Shown in pieces: positions 1 through 8,302 of a stretch of 64,000 bases of DNA; within the stretch, counting starts at the first letter, position 1; each line of letters starts with the position of its first letter. The notes under the pieces were generated by a model. The model was not told the DNA's origin. It searched no databases and saw nothing but the letters and a program-made list of their open reading frames with translations. A program made the position numbers and the translations under genes. This DNA comes from an uncultured Paracoccaceae bacterium (GTDB lineage: Bacteria; Pseudomonadota; Alphaproteobacteria; Rhodobacterales; Rhodobacteraceae), in the NCBI GenBank assembly GCA_958439195.1, contig OY288159.1, forward strand, positions 1 to 64,000. Direction: 5' to 3'.

Positions 1-189
1 GGCGAAGAGGAACAGGGTGAGAAAGGCGTCAAAGCGCGGCCCGGTGATCGCAAGGCCGCGCCAGAGCAGGACGAGCATTGCCAATCCGTAGAAGACGGCC
101 CAACGCCACCAGAATTCGGACCGCGTGGCGCGGCCCGAAAAGCGGAAGGTGTTCCGCACTGATGTTCGCAAGGCTTGGGACGGTCCCAT
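1..189 (-). CDS. DUF805 family membrane protein, truncated by window edge
   Basis: The start codon at 187-189 opens a frame that runs off the left edge, so only the first 63 residues are visible. They contain the hallmark DUF805 segment TFRFSGRATRSEFWWRW (about residues 14-30), then a hydrophobic stretch (FYGLAMLVLLW) and the beginning of a second one. DUF805 proteins are small inner-membrane proteins of unknown biochemical role. The gene follows a 45-residue membrane peptide and sucD on the same strand, so it may be read from the suc transcript. No strong Shine-Dalgarno sequence precedes the ATG, so the start is less certain than the family. Confidence 0.75.
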   Translation of the reverse strand, partial: MGPSQALRTSVRNTFRFSGRATRSEFWWRWAVFYGLAMLVLLWRGLAITGPRFDAFLTLFLFA

Positions 190-202
190 GCGGGGATGGC
201 CT

Positions 203-340
203 TTATTCGGATGGCCCGAACAGCGCGCCTTGCAGCGCGCGGTTCGGTTGTGCGTGGTTGATTGAGGCCCAGGCCGTGAGGGCAAGAAGGCCAAAGAGGG
301 CCACGAAGGACGCGACGACGGTTTTCGTGCGGGTATCCAT
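203..340 (-). CDS. small single-span membrane protein, 45 aa
   Basis: A short frame starts at ATG 338-340 behind a good ribosome site (GGGAGG seven bases upstream) and ends at TAA 203-205. The product begins MDTRTKTVVASF and has one hydrophobic segment (about residues 8-25) followed by a polar tail ending FGPSE. It sits 26 bases after sucD and 13 bases before the DUF805 start, same strand, which suggests co-transcription. I do not recognise a family. The hydrophobic core with a positively charged N-terminus resembles an uncleaved signal anchor. Too short for most gene callers; the strong ribosome site is the main support. Confidence 0.5.
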   Translation of the reverse strand: MDTRTKTVVASFVALFGLLALTAWASINHAQPNRALQGALFGPSE

Positions 341-366
341 CAGTGCCTCCCTCATGCATGTCTTCC

Positions 367-1251
367 TTACTTGCCGATCGCCTTCAGCACCGCCTCGCCC
401 AGATGGGCGGGGCTTTCGGCGACGACGATGCCTGCTGATTTCATGGCTTCGATCTTGGATTCGGCGTCGCCCTTGCCCCCTGCAACGATCGCGCCAGCAT
501 GGCCCATGCGGCGGCCGGGCGGTGCGGTGCGGCCTGCGATGAAGCCGGCAGTGGGTTTCCAGCGGCCTTTTTTCTTTTCGTCAGCCAGGAATTGAGCGGC
601 CTCTTCTTCGGCGGAACCGCCGATTTCGCCGATCATGATGATCGAGTGCGTGTCAGGGTCCGCGAGGAACATTTCGAGGATGTCGATATGTTCGGAACCC
701 TTGATCGGGTCGCCGCCGATGCCGACGGCCGAGGTCTGGCCAAGGCCCACATCGGTGGTTTGCTTGACGGCCTCATAGGTAAGGGTGCCAGAGCGGGAGA
801 CGACGCCGACCGAGCCTTTGGAGAAGATAGAGCCCGGCATGATGCCGATCTTGCATTCACCCGGCGTCATCACACCGGGGCAGTTCGGGCCGATCAGGCG
901 CGACTTGGAATTGATCAGCGCCCGTTTGACGCGCATCATATCCAGCACCGGAATGCCTTCGGTGATGCAGACGATCAGCGGGATTTCGGCATCAATCGCC
1001 TCAAGGATCGAGTCCGCGGCAAAGGGCGGCGGGACGTAGATCACGGTGGCGTTGGCATCGGTCTTTTCCACCGCGTCATGGACCGAGTCAAAGACTGGCA
1101 GGCCCAGATGTTCGGTGCCGCCTTTGCCGGGGGTCACGCCACCGACCATCTTGGTGCCATAGGCGATGGCCTGTTCGGAGTGGAAGGTGCCTTGGCTGCC
1201 GGTGAAGCCCTGGCAGATAAGGCGGGTGGATTTGTTCACGAGGACGGACAT
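367..1251 (-). CDS. sucD: succinate-CoA ligase (ADP-forming) subunit alpha
   Basis: Alpha subunit of succinyl-CoA synthetase, the cytosolic TCA-cycle step that turns succinyl-CoA into succinate with substrate-level phosphorylation. The 294-residue product matches the usual length. It has the N-terminal CoA-binding Rossmann region (ICQGFTGSQGTFHSEQAI), the NCPGVMTPGECKIGIMPG segment and the phospho-histidine context RRMGHAGAIVAGGKG near residue 245. A longer in-frame start at 1356 exists, but it would overlap the small ORF upstream; MSVLVNKS at 1251 has an AAGGAAA ribosome site and gives the family N-terminus. Only two bases separate it from the upstream 55-aa ORF, suggesting translational coupling with that ORF and sucC. 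Confidence 0.97.
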   Translation of the reverse strand: MSVLVNKSTRLICQGFTGSQGTFHSEQAIAYGTKMVGGVTPGKGGTEHLGLPVFDSVHDAVEKTDANATVIYVPPPFAADSILEAIDAEIPLIVCITEGIPVLDMMRVKRALINSKSRLIGPNCPGVMTPGECKIGIMPGSIFSKGSVGVVSRSGTLTYEAVKQTTDVGLGQTSAVGIGGDPIKGSEHIDILEMFLADPDTHSIIMIGEIGGSAEEEAAQFLADEKKKGRWKPTAGFIAGRTAPPGRRMGHAGAIVAGGKGDAESKIEAMKSAGIVVAESPAHLGEAVLKAIGK

Positions 1252-1253
1252 TT

Positions 1254-1421
1254 TCAGTTTCCTTGCAACTGTTCCGCAGCCCGCTGGGCCGGAACGTAGC
1301 TGAACTGATAGTAAGCAAGTCCAGCAATGATGACGATGGAGAGGCCAACAAGCCAATTCGGGAGGAAGAACTTAAGGGAGAACACCCCTATGGCTGTGGC
1401 GATGATGAGTGCGAACGCCAT
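1254..1421 (-). CDS. small two-span membrane protein between sucC and sucD, 55 aa
   Basis: This frame runs ATG 1419-1421 to TGA 1254-1256, five bases after the sucC stop and two bases before the sucD start, so it fills the gap exactly. The product starts MAFALIIATAIGVFSLKFFL, continues PNWLVGLSIVIIAGLAYYQF and ends QLQGN: two hydrophobic segments (about 2-19 and 23-40) with a short polar tail. The sucD ribosome site lies inside its last codons. I do not recognise a family. It could be a membrane anchor or regulator linked to succinyl-CoA synthetase, but that is inference from position only. Perfect tiling between two essential genes argues it is translated. Confidence 0.6.
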   Translation of the reverse strand: MAFALIIATAIGVFSLKFFLPNWLVGLSIVIIAGLAYYQFSYVPAQRAAEQLQGN

Positions 1422-1426
1422 AAGGC

Positions 1427-2620
1427 CTACCCTTTGACGGCCTTGACGATCTTTTCCGCGCCATCCTTCAGGTCATCGGCGGCGATGACGTTCAGGCCGG
1501 ATTGGCGGATGATGTCCTTGCCGAGTTCGACATTGGTGCCTTCGAGACGGACGACCAGCGGCACCTGAAGGCCCACCTCTTTCACCGCAGCGATCACGCC
1601 TTCGGCGATGATGTCGCAGCGCATGATGCCGCCGAAGATATTGACGAGGATGCCTTTGACGTTGGGATCGGAGGTGATGATCTTGAACGCCTCGGTCACC
1701 TTTTCCTTGGTCGCGCCGCCGCCCACATCAAGGAAGTTGGCAGGTTCGGCACCATACAGTTTGATGATGTCCATCGTGGCCATCGCCAAACCGGCGCCGT
1801 TGACCATGCAGCCGATTTCGCCATCCAGAGCGATGTAGTTCAGGTCGAACTTGGAAGCGGCGAGTTCCTTGGGGTCTTCTTCCGTTTCATCCCGCAGGGC
1901 GGCGATGTCGGGGTGGCGGTAGAGGGCATTGCCGTCAAAGCCCATCTTGGCATCCAGCAGCTTCAGGCTGCCATCTTTCAGCACGCAGAAGGGGTTGATC
2001 TCCAGCATGTCCATGTCTTTGTCGGTGAACAGGCGATAGAGATCGCGGACGATCTTAACGCATTGCTTGACCTGGTTGCCCGAAAGACCCAGCGAAAATG
2101 CAACGCGGCGGCCGTGGAAATCCTGGAACCCCGTGGCCGGGTCGATGGTGAAGGTGTGGATCTTTTCCGGGGTGTCGTGGGCGACATCCTCGATGCTCAT
2201 CCCGCCTTCGGTGGAGGCGACGATGGAGATGCGGCTGGTCTGACGATCGATGAGCAGGGCGAGGTAGAATTCGCGGTCAATGTCGGAGCCGTCTTCGATG
2301 TAGATGCGGTTGACGACCTTGCCGATGTCACCCGTCTGGATGGTGACAAGGGTGCGGCCCAGCATCTGGCGGGCAAATTGGCTGGCCTCTTCGACCGAGC
2401 GGGCAAGGCGGACGCCGCCTTTTTCGCCGGCTTCGGGTTCCTTGAAATGGCCCTTGCCGCGGCCACCGGCGTGGATTTGCGCCTTGACCACCCACAGCGG
2501 GCCATCAAGTTCGCCCGCCGCTGTCTTGGCCTCTTCGGCCTTTAGCACCACGCGGCCATCGGACACCGGAATGCCGTAGGAGCGCAGCAGCGCCTTGGCC
2601 TGATATTCGTGGATGTTCAT
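1427..2620 (-). CDS. sucC: succinate-CoA ligase (ADP-forming) subunit beta
   Basis: Beta subunit of succinyl-CoA synthetase, carrying the nucleotide-binding ATP-grasp fold (about residues 1-240) and the C-terminal CoA-ligase domain. The 397-residue length and the start MNIHEYQAKALL are standard for the family. Recognisable blocks are VVKAQIHAGGRGKGHF (ATP-grasp), EINPFCVLKDGSLKLLDAKM (metal and nucleotide site) and VNIFGGIMRCDIIAEGV near residue 320. It is the first gene of a minus-strand unit sucC-55aa-sucD. About 110-140 bases upstream lie two GTGATCAC palindromes also found before sdhC, so the unit is probably co-regulated with succinate dehydrogenase. Confidence 0.97.
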   Translation of the reverse strand: MNIHEYQAKALLRSYGIPVSDGRVVLKAEEAKTAAGELDGPLWVVKAQIHAGGRGKGHFKEPEAGEKGGVRLARSVEEASQFARQMLGRTLVTIQTGDIGKVVNRIYIEDGSDIDREFYLALLIDRQTSRISIVASTEGGMSIEDVAHDTPEKIHTFTIDPATGFQDFHGRRVAFSLGLSGNQVKQCVKIVRDLYRLFTDKDMDMLEINPFCVLKDGSLKLLDAKMGFDGNALYRHPDIAALRDETEEDPKELAASKFDLNYIALDGEIGCMVNGAGLAMATMDIIKLYGAEPANFLDVGGGATKEKVTEAFKIITSDPNVKGILVNIFGGIMRCDIIAEGVIAAVKEVGLQVPLVVRLEGTNVELGKDIIRQSGLNVIAADDLKDGAEKIVKAVKG

Positions 2621-2727
2621 CGCAACCGTCCCGTCCTAGTGGTTTTCCGGGGTCTTGCCACGGAAATGGGGGCGGTTGAAACGGTATTCTATGGCATGCC
2701 GCCGTTTGGCGGGAAAAATCGGCATTT

Positions 2728-2758
2728 TGTGATCACACCCGGAAAACGTGTGATCACA
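2728..2758. promoter_or_regulatory. paired TGTGATCACA palindromes upstream of sucC
   Basis: Two perfect 10-bp palindromes TGTGATCACA lie at 2728-2737 and 2749-2758. The cores GTGATCAC start exactly 21 bp apart, two helical turns, as expected for a cooperative dimer-of-dimers. The same core pair with the same 21-bp spacing is found before sdhC. A TTAGCGATAG box at 2771-2780 weakly resembles the palindrome attributed to the Rhodobacter carbon regulator CceR. The binding factor for GTGATCAC is not identified from the sequence. Confidence 0.65.
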
Positions 2759-2817
2759 AGTTACAAAACGTTAGCGATAGCGGGTGATTCGCGGCGGGTG
2801 GCGGACAGGGCTGTGCG

Positions 2818-3477
2818 TTACGGATCGGCGGTGAACAAGGTTTGGCCGCGCGGAAGGCGGTGGTCGTGGCGGGTGGCGGTGAAGCCTGCGGTGGTGGCGA
2901 TGGCAAGGGCCTGTCGTTCCGTCATGTGCCAGGGAAAGCGGTCGGGGTGGGTCACGACGCCATCGGATTGGCGATAGGGGCCGGAGTGGCCGTCTGGGGC
3001 GAGAAAGACGGTGAAGGTCAGGCGGCGCAAGGTTGGAAAGCGGGGGCGGAGGTTGGCAAGCGCGGTGGCGAGGTGGTCGGGGGGCAGGTGGGTGAACACG
3101 GCGAAGGCAAGCGCGAAGGTGATGGTGGCGGGGATGCCGGGGAAGGAGAAGGCGGTGTCTTCGATCAGGCGGGATTGCGAAAGGCTGGCGCGGGTAGCGT
3201 CGTCGAGTTCGGTTTCCCACCCCTTAAGCATCAGCGCGCGGGACCGATCGGTTGCCCAGTAGCCGGCGACTTGGGGGGCGAGATGGCGGCCAAGGCGCAG
3301 GGCGCCTGCGCCGATGTCGAGCAGGTGGTCGGTTGGTTGCAGGCCGTGTTGGGCCAGCAGGGGCAGGACGATGCGGGGGGTTTCCTCCCACCGGCCGCCG
3401 ACGATGTCACGGTGGCGGCCCTTGGCGAGGGCGACATCGTAGAAGCCGGGGGCGTGATAGGGGGAAGGAAGGGTCAT
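2818..3477 (-). CDS. class I SAM-dependent methyltransferase
   Basis: A 219-residue soluble protein with a Rossmann-type methyltransferase core. The SAM-binding motif I is HLLDIGAGALRLGRHLAP (about residues 51-68), followed by an acidic motif II region (YWATDRSRALM) and a later FAVFTHLPPDHL block typical of motif IV/post-IV. Substrate is not predictable from the sequence. The ATG (3475-3477) overlaps the pepT stop (3474-3476) as ATGA, so it is probably translated by re-initiation from pepT. No terminator is obvious after it; the suc regulatory region begins about 60 bases downstream. Confidence 0.8.
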   Translation of the reverse strand: MTLPSPYHAPGFYDVALAKGRHRDIVGGRWEETPRIVLPLLAQHGLQPTDHLLDIGAGALRLGRHLAPQVAGYWATDRSRALMLKGWETELDDATRASLSQSRLIEDTAFSFPGIPATITFALAFAVFTHLPPDHLATALANLRPRFPTLRRLTFTVFLAPDGHSGPYRQSDGVVTHPDRFPWHMTERQALAIATTAGFTATRHDHRLPRGQTLFTADP

Positions 3478-4712
3478 TCAACCGTTGCGGCGCGGCGGAC
3501 GAGGGCGAGCATCAGGTCGGTCGCGCGGGCCATGTCTTGCGCGCTGATCCATTCCAAAGGCCCGTGAATTTCCTGCATCCCGGTGAAAAGATTGGGGCAG
3601 GGGATGCCCATCTCGGTGAGGCGCGAGCCATCCGTGCCGCCGCGGATGGGGACAGAAATGGGATCAAGGCCGATGTCACGGCAGGCATCGCGGGCCAGAT
3701 CGACGGGGCGCATGTCGGATTCCAGCCAGTAACGCATGTTGCGATATTGCGGCGTGATGGTGCAGGTGATGGTGGCGCGCGGTTCCGTGGCCTGCACGGC
3801 GGCGCAGACGGCGCGCAGGATTTCGCCTTTGGCTTCAAGGCCTTCGCGTTCGAAATCGCGCAAGATGAAGCGCAGGGTCATGGCAGAAGAACCGCCGGTC
3901 ATATCGGTGGCGTGGATGAAACCGTCGCGGCCATCGGTGAGTTCGGGCAGCATCGTGTGCTGGGGCAGGGCTGCGATGATCTTGGATGCCAAGTGGATGG
4001 CGTTGACCATCTTGCCCTTGGCCCAGCCGGGGTGGATGGAGACGCCTGCGATTTTCACCTCGGCCCCGTCGGCGGAGAAGGTTTCAAATTCGATCTCGCC
4101 CACCTCGCCGCCATCGAAGGTATAGGCCCAGTCGGCGGCAAGGTCTTTGGGAAGCCGTCGGTCGACGCCGCGGCCGATTTCTTCGTCGGGCGTGAAGGCA
4201 AGGCGGATGGGGCCGTGGGGGAAGGTGGGATCGGCCAGAAGGGCGCGGGCGGCGGTCATGATGATGGCGATGCCGGCTTTGTCATCCGCGCCCAGAAGCG
4301 TGGTGCCCGAGGCGGTGATGATGTCATGGCCCTGCTTTTTCAACAGGTTGGGCGAGGTTTCGGGCGAAAGCGTCAGGGTGGGGTTGTCGGGGTAGGTGAT
4401 CGCGCCGCCGTTATAGCCCCGGATCACGCGGGGTTTGACGCCGCTGGCGTTGAACTGCGGCGCGGTGTCCATATGGGCGAGAAAGCCGATGGTCGGGCCG
4501 GGGGCTGTGGCGGGGAGGGTGGCGAGAACGGTGCCGTAATCGGTGAGGCGGATATCGGTTGCGCCGATGTCGGCAAGTTCCTGCACCAAGAGGTTGGCCA
4601 TGTTCAACTGGATGGCGGTGGAAGGCTGGCTGGGGCTGTCGGCATCGGACTGGCTGTCGATGGCGCAATAGCGGATGAGGCGATCCGTGAGTTCGGTGAT
4701 GCGTTCGGTCAT
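3474..4712 (-). CDS. pepT: peptidase T (tripeptide aminopeptidase)
   Basis: M20-family di-zinc aminopeptidase that removes the N-terminal residue from tripeptides in the cytoplasm. The chosen start MTERITELTDRLIRY gives 412 residues, the normal PepT length; a longer in-frame start at 4949 adds a non-conserved tail. Visible metal-site blocks are GFLAHMDTAPQF (His-x-Asp, about residue 80), LLGADDKAGIAII (bridging Asp) and AFTPDEEIGRGVD (catalytic Glu pair). The dimerisation lid segment VSIHPGWAKGKMVNAI is also present. The gene overlaps the downstream methyltransferase by ATGA. The 263 bases before it contain no gene that I can support. Confidence 0.95.
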   Translation of the reverse strand: MTERITELTDRLIRYCAIDSQSDADSPSQPSTAIQLNMANLLVQELADIGATDIRLTDYGTVLATLPATAPGPTIGFLAHMDTAPQFNASGVKPRVIRGYNGGAITYPDNPTLTLSPETSPNLLKKQGHDIITASGTTLLGADDKAGIAIIMTAARALLADPTFPHGPIRLAFTPDEEIGRGVDRRLPKDLAADWAYTFDGGEVGEIEFETFSADGAEVKIAGVSIHPGWAKGKMVNAIHLASKIIAALPQHTMLPELTDGRDGFIHATDMTGGSSAMTLRFILRDFEREGLEAKGEILRAVCAAVQATEPRATITCTITPQYRNMRYWLESDMRPVDLARDACRDIGLDPISVPIRGGTDGSRLTEMGIPCPNLFTGMQEIHGPLEWISAQDMARATDLMLALVRRAATVE

Positions 4713-4975
4713 GCGGTATGTCCCCTTTGTCGGGATGTGGCCGTGGGGCGGGCGGCTTGTCAATGCTGGGCGGATTTGGCTGTGATTTCGGGGGATTGCG
4801 GTTTTGGGGCGTTCAGCCGTGCAGTGCAGCGCGTGGTGCAGACGGGTGTGCATACAAGTTTCGGCAGGTTGGGCGGGGAGATGATGGTTAAGGGTGCGAA
4901 TTTGCGCAGTTGGGCCAGCCGCCCCCATCTTCCCGACTGCCCCCCCCAAGCTGGGGGAGGGGGAAGCGGAGTTGT

Positions 4976-6166
4976 TCAGTTCAGCCAGAGTGACAGAAGC
5001 ATGGCGTCGCCGCCCATCATGGCCTGAAACTGCTGCCAGTTTTCGGGGGTTATGGTTTCGCCCTGCTCCAGATAGGGCAGCGCGCCTGTGCCTTGAATCC
5101 AGTCTTTCACGTCAACGGGCGCGGGTTCGGTGAACATTCGGGACAGGTTTACCCCTGCGCCATCGCCCAGGCGCCAGTAGGGGATGAGCTTGTCGCCGTT
5201 CAACAGCGCCTCGCCATCGGCCAGAACGGCAAGCCATGTGGTGCCAGTGCCGGGTGGAAGCGTCAGGCCGAGGGCGGAGGTCTGGTTGTCGTTCGGCAGC
5301 CATTCGGCGGTGTTGTCGGATTCGGTTTTTACCGCCATCCAGAAGGTGCGGTTGTCGGTGATCATCGACAGGAAATGGGTGCGGGCTGCGGAAAGGCGGG
5401 CGGCATCGGGTTCTTGGTCGAGCGCGGTGAGCATGACCCAGATCGCGTCAATCGCGGGGGTGAAGGTGGCGAATTCATCCATCGGGCGCGGGGCGAGCGC
5501 GGCCATGCCATCGCGGGCGGCGATGGCGCGGGACAGCGCATCGGTCGGGTCATAGGCGAGGAGGATGTTGCTCAAGCCTTCAAGGAGGTGCGTATAGGCC
5601 GAAAGCCAGGCCGCATCGGCGCGGTCGAAGGTGATGGTGGGGGCCGGGGTGGCGGGGTCGCGGTCGAACCAGCGCCAGCCAAGAAGGGCGGGGCCGAGAA
5701 GGGCCATCACATCTTCGTCCGGGGTGCGGGCGGCGTCGGCGTTCACGTCGAACCACAGGTCGCCAAGACGGATGGTCAGGGCGAATTCCGGCCCGGTGGC
5801 AAGGCCGATCAGGGGTTCGCGGGCGGCGGCCATTCCGGCGGCGGCGTCGGTGAAGAGGGCGGCCACATCGCCGGGGGCGAAGGTGGCGTCGGGGGCGGTT
5901 CCCTGATCCAGACGCAAAAAGGGGATCATGCCCGTGGGATCGGACATGCCTGTACGGTAGCGGGCCTGATAGGTCGCTTCGATCGCGCGCAGAAAGCGGA
6001 TGCCGCCAAGCGCGAAGCGGTCGGCTTCGCTGGGGGCGGGCAGGGCGGTCAGGCGGGATTGCGTGGCCGCGAGGCCCGCGCTGCCGATCTCCGCCGAGAT
6101 GTCCTGAGCGGCAGCGGGAGCGGCCGCGAGGAACAGGGCGAGGAGGGCGGCGGGCAGCGGGCGCAT
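4976..6166 (-). CDS. secreted protein of unknown function, 396 aa
   Basis: The N-terminus MRPLPAALLALFLAAAPAAAQD is a clear Sec signal peptide with an AAAQ cleavage site. The mature protein is acidic and mostly helical-looking, with blocks FALGGIRFLRAIEATYQARY and TPAIDAIWVMLTALDQEPDA and a C-terminal KDWIQGTGALPYLEQG segment. I do not recognise a named family. I see no metal-binding HxxE, lipobox or membrane span in the mature part, so a soluble periplasmic protein is most likely. It begins five bases after the stop of a 56-residue ORF, so the two form an operon. A C5-AAGCT-G5 inverted repeat near 4943-4957 lies just past its stop but lacks a following T-run in its direction. Confidence 0.7.
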   Translation of the reverse strand: MRPLPAALLALFLAAAPAAAQDISAEIGSAGLAATQSRLTALPAPSEADRFALGGIRFLRAIEATYQARYRTGMSDPTGMIPFLRLDQGTAPDATFAPGDVAALFTDAAAGMAAAREPLIGLATGPEFALTIRLGDLWFDVNADAARTPDEDVMALLGPALLGWRWFDRDPATPAPTITFDRADAAWLSAYTHLLEGLSNILLAYDPTDALSRAIAARDGMAALAPRPMDEFATFTPAIDAIWVMLTALDQEPDAARLSAARTHFLSMITDNRTFWMAVKTESDNTAEWLPNDNQTSALGLTLPPGTGTTWLAVLADGEALLNGDKLIPYWRLGDGAGVNLSRMFTEPAPVDVKDWIQGTGALPYLEQGETITPENWQQFQAMMGGDAMLLSLWLN

Positions 6167-6171
6167 GGCGG

Positions 6172-6342
6172 CTATTTCCCGTCTGGCTTGCGCGCCGCGG
6201 CGGCGGCTTTCATGCGAGCAAGGAGTTCGGCCTTTTTCGCGTCGGCCTTGGTATCACCCTTGGGCGCGCCGCGGCGGGGTTGATCAAGCGGGTGGTGGCT
6301 GTCTTTTGCGGCCTTTGGGTTGCCGCCTTTGCCATAGTCCAT
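6172..6342 (-). CDS. small basic hydrophilic protein, 56 aa
   Basis: ATG 6340-6342 to TAG 6172-6174. The product begins MDYGKGGNPKAAKDSHHPLD and ends in a lysine/alanine-rich helix (KKAELLARMKAAAAARKPDGK). Its composition, high in Lys, Ala and Gly with no hydrophobic core, suggests a cytosolic, perhaps nucleic-acid or ribosome-associated peptide; this is inference. Codon use has strong GC at third positions like neighbouring genes, and the stop lies five bases before the secreted-protein start, so it looks genuine. I do not recognise a family. Confidence 0.55.
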   Translation of the reverse strand: MDYGKGGNPKAAKDSHHPLDQPRRGAPKGDTKADAKKAELLARMKAAAAARKPDGK

Positions 6343-6368
6343 GGGACGTGCCTTTCAGAAACGGGGAA

Positions 6369-6391
6369 GGGGCACCCGCGCGGGGTGCCCC
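6369..6391 (-). terminator. hairpin terminator of mdh
   Basis: GGGGCACCC (6369-6377) pairs with GGGTGCCCC (6383-6391) around a five-base loop, a perfect 9-bp stem, 26 bases after the mdh stop. The minus-strand side is followed by TTCCCCGTTT, a weak T-tract. It separates mdh from the 56-aa gene. Confidence 0.75.
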
Positions 6392-6416
6392 TTTGGATTA
6401 GCATGAATGCCGGGGA

Positions 6417-7379
6417 TCAGGCCAGAGAGGGGTCGATTTCCTTGCAGGCGGCGACAAGGCCTTTCACCGCGTCGATGGATTTGTCCATCATCGCCTGTTC
6501 CGCCGGGTTCAGCTTGATGTCGACGATGCGTTCGATGCCGCCCGCGCCGATGATGGTGGGCACGCCCACATACATGCCATCAAGGCCAAAGGCACCTTTG
6601 ACATAGGCGGCGCAGGGCAGAAGGCGCTTTTGATCCTTCAGGAACGCCTCGGCCATTTCGATGGCGCTGGTCGCGGGGGCATAGAAGGCCGAGCCGGTTT
6701 TCAGCAGGCCGACGATTTCGGCACCGCCATCACGGGTGCGCTGCACGATGGCATCCAGTTTTTCCTGCGTGGTCCAGCCCATCTGCACCAGATCGGGCAG
6801 CGGGACGCCGCCGACGGTGGAATAGCGGGTCAGCGGCACCATCGTATCGCCGTGGCCGCCCAGAACAAAGGCGGTGACATCGCGCATGGAGACGTTGAAT
6901 TCCACCGACAGGAAGTGGCGGAAGCGGGCGGAATCCAGCACGCCAGCCATGCCGACCACCATGTTGTGCGGCAGTCCCGAAAATTCGCGCAGCGCCCAGA
7001 CCATCGCATCAAGCGGGTTGGTGATGCAGATCACAAAGGCGTTCGGGGCGTGTTTTGCAATGCCTTCGCCCACGGATTTCATGACCTTGAGGTTGATGCC
7101 AAGAAGGTCGTCGCGCGACATGCCTGGCTTGCGCGGCACGCCTGCGGTGACGATGCAGACATCGGCCCCGGCGATGTCTGCGTAATCGTTGGTGCCTTTC
7201 ATCACGGCATCAAAACCTTCGGAGGGGCCGGACTGGGCGATATCAAGCGATTTGCCCTGCGGGGTGCCTTCGGCGATGTCGAAAAGCACCACATCGCCGA
7301 GTTCCTTGATGGCGGCAAGGTGGGCGAGTGTGCCACCGATTTGGCCTGCGCCGATGAGGGCGATCTTGGGTCGTGCCAT
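6417..7379 (-). CDS. mdh: malate dehydrogenase (NAD)
   Basis: LDH-like malate dehydrogenase interconverting malate and oxaloacetate in the TCA cycle. Start MARPKIALIGAGQIGGTLAH gives 320 residues, the standard alphaproteobacterial length; the in-frame extension to 7544 is non-conserved. Key sites: NAD loop GAGQIGG (residues 9-15), VPRKPGMSRDDLLGIN (substrate arginines), ITNPLDAMVW, the catalytic histidine in VLGGHGDTMVP, and the active-site loop. It has its own terminator. In Rhodobacter sphaeroides mdh sits close to sucCD; here pepT and other genes intervene, so it is probably monocistronic. Confidence 0.97.
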   Translation of the reverse strand: MARPKIALIGAGQIGGTLAHLAAIKELGDVVLFDIAEGTPQGKSLDIAQSGPSEGFDAVMKGTNDYADIAGADVCIVTAGVPRKPGMSRDDLLGINLKVMKSVGEGIAKHAPNAFVICITNPLDAMVWALREFSGLPHNMVVGMAGVLDSARFRHFLSVEFNVSMRDVTAFVLGGHGDTMVPLTRYSTVGGVPLPDLVQMGWTTQEKLDAIVQRTRDGGAEIVGLLKTGSAFYAPATSAIEMAEAFLKDQKRLLPCAAYVKGAFGLDGMYVGVPTIIGAGGIERIVDIKLNPAEQAMMDKSIDAVKGLVAACKEIDPSLA

Positions 7380-7555
7380 GGTCCGGGTCTCCCGTTCTGG
7401 ATGAGTCGGGCGCGTTGCTACGCCGCTAAACGCCGTCTGGCAAGCGTTCCGGTATGCCACGGGATGCGGCAATTGCGGGGGGGCGGGTGGTGGTCGGTGG
7501 GTGTTTGCGCTAAACGCGGCGGGCATTTCTGGGCAGGCTGGCAAGGGCGACGTGG

Positions 7556-8302
7556 ATGGAAGGCTGGGGGTTCTGGGTGGCGGCTGTCACGGCGGCGATG
7601 CTGGTGGGGGTAAGCAAGGGCGGCCTTCCGGTGATCGGCAACCTGAGTGTGCCGATGCTGGCGCTGGTGGTCAGTCCGGTGACGGCGGCGGGGCTGTTGT
7701 TGCCGGTCTATGTGGTGTCGGACATGTTCGGGCTTTGGGCCTATCGCAAGGCTTTTGACAAGCGGGTGCTGGCCATCGTGCTGCCGGGGGCGATGGTGGG
7801 AATCGCGGTGGGATGGGCCACGGCGACGGTGGTGCCGGAGGCCTGGGTGACGATGCTGGTGGGGCTGATCGGGCTGGCCTTCAGCCTGAACCTGATCCTG
7901 CGGCCAAGGCGGGATGCCGCCCCGCGCGCGGCGCGGGTGGCGCCGGGGCTGTTCTGGGGGGCGGTGTCGGGGTTCACCAGTTTTGTCAGCCATGCCGGGG
8001 CGCCGCCCTATCAGGTTTACACATTGCCGTTGAAGATGTCGAAAACGGTGTTTGCCGGCACATCGACCATTGCCTTTGCGGTGATCAATGCGGTGAAGCT
8101 GCTGCCCTATTGGGCGCTGGGTCAGTTTAGCGCGCAGAACCTGCATGTTGCGGTGCTGCTGATGCCGGTGGCTGCGGTGGCGGTGTTTGTCGGGGTGCGG
8201 CTGGTGCGGGTGCTGCCGGAGGTGTTGTTCTTTCGGATTGTCACCTGGGCCTTGATGGGGATTTCGTTGAAGCTGATCTGGGACGGGGTGACGGGTATCT
8301 GA
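7556..8302 (+). CDS. TauE/SafE family transporter
   Basis: A 248-residue polytopic membrane protein with about seven to eight hydrophobic segments. The two-fold repeat typical of TauE/SafE carriers is visible: an N-terminal LVGVSKGGLPVIGNLSVPML motif and the second-half counterpart GLFWGAVSGFTSFVSHAGAPPYQVY. The family exports sulfite, sulfoacetate or other organic anions; the substrate here is unknown. It stands alone on the plus strand, divergent from mdh and about 150 bases ahead of mcl2, so no pathway assignment is forced by context. Confidence 0.88.
   Translation: MEGWGFWVAAVTAAMLVGVSKGGLPVIGNLSVPMLALVVSPVTAAGLLLPVYVVSDMFGLWAYRKAFDKRVLAIVLPGAMVGIAVGWATATVVPEAWVTMLVGLIGLAFSLNLILRPRRDAAPRAARVAPGLFWGAVSGFTSFVSHAGAPPYQVYTLPLKMSKTVFAGTSTIAFAVINAVKLLPYWALGQFSAQNLHVAVLLMPVAAVAVFVGVRLVRVLPEVLFFRIVTWALMGISLKLIWDGVTGI

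Noticed and set aside
3252..5027. Very long open frame on the plus strand opposite pepT and the methyltransferase
   Set aside because: It is the antisense of well-supported genes in GC-rich DNA, with Gly/Arg/His-rich low-complexity product and no ribosome site. Similar long antisense frames occur opposite sucC, sdhA, glpV and the TPR gene.
4976..6166. Secreted protein as an imelysin-type iron-regulated protein
   Set aside because: No GxHxxE motif is present and the sequence lacks other imelysin hallmarks, so it is left unnamed.
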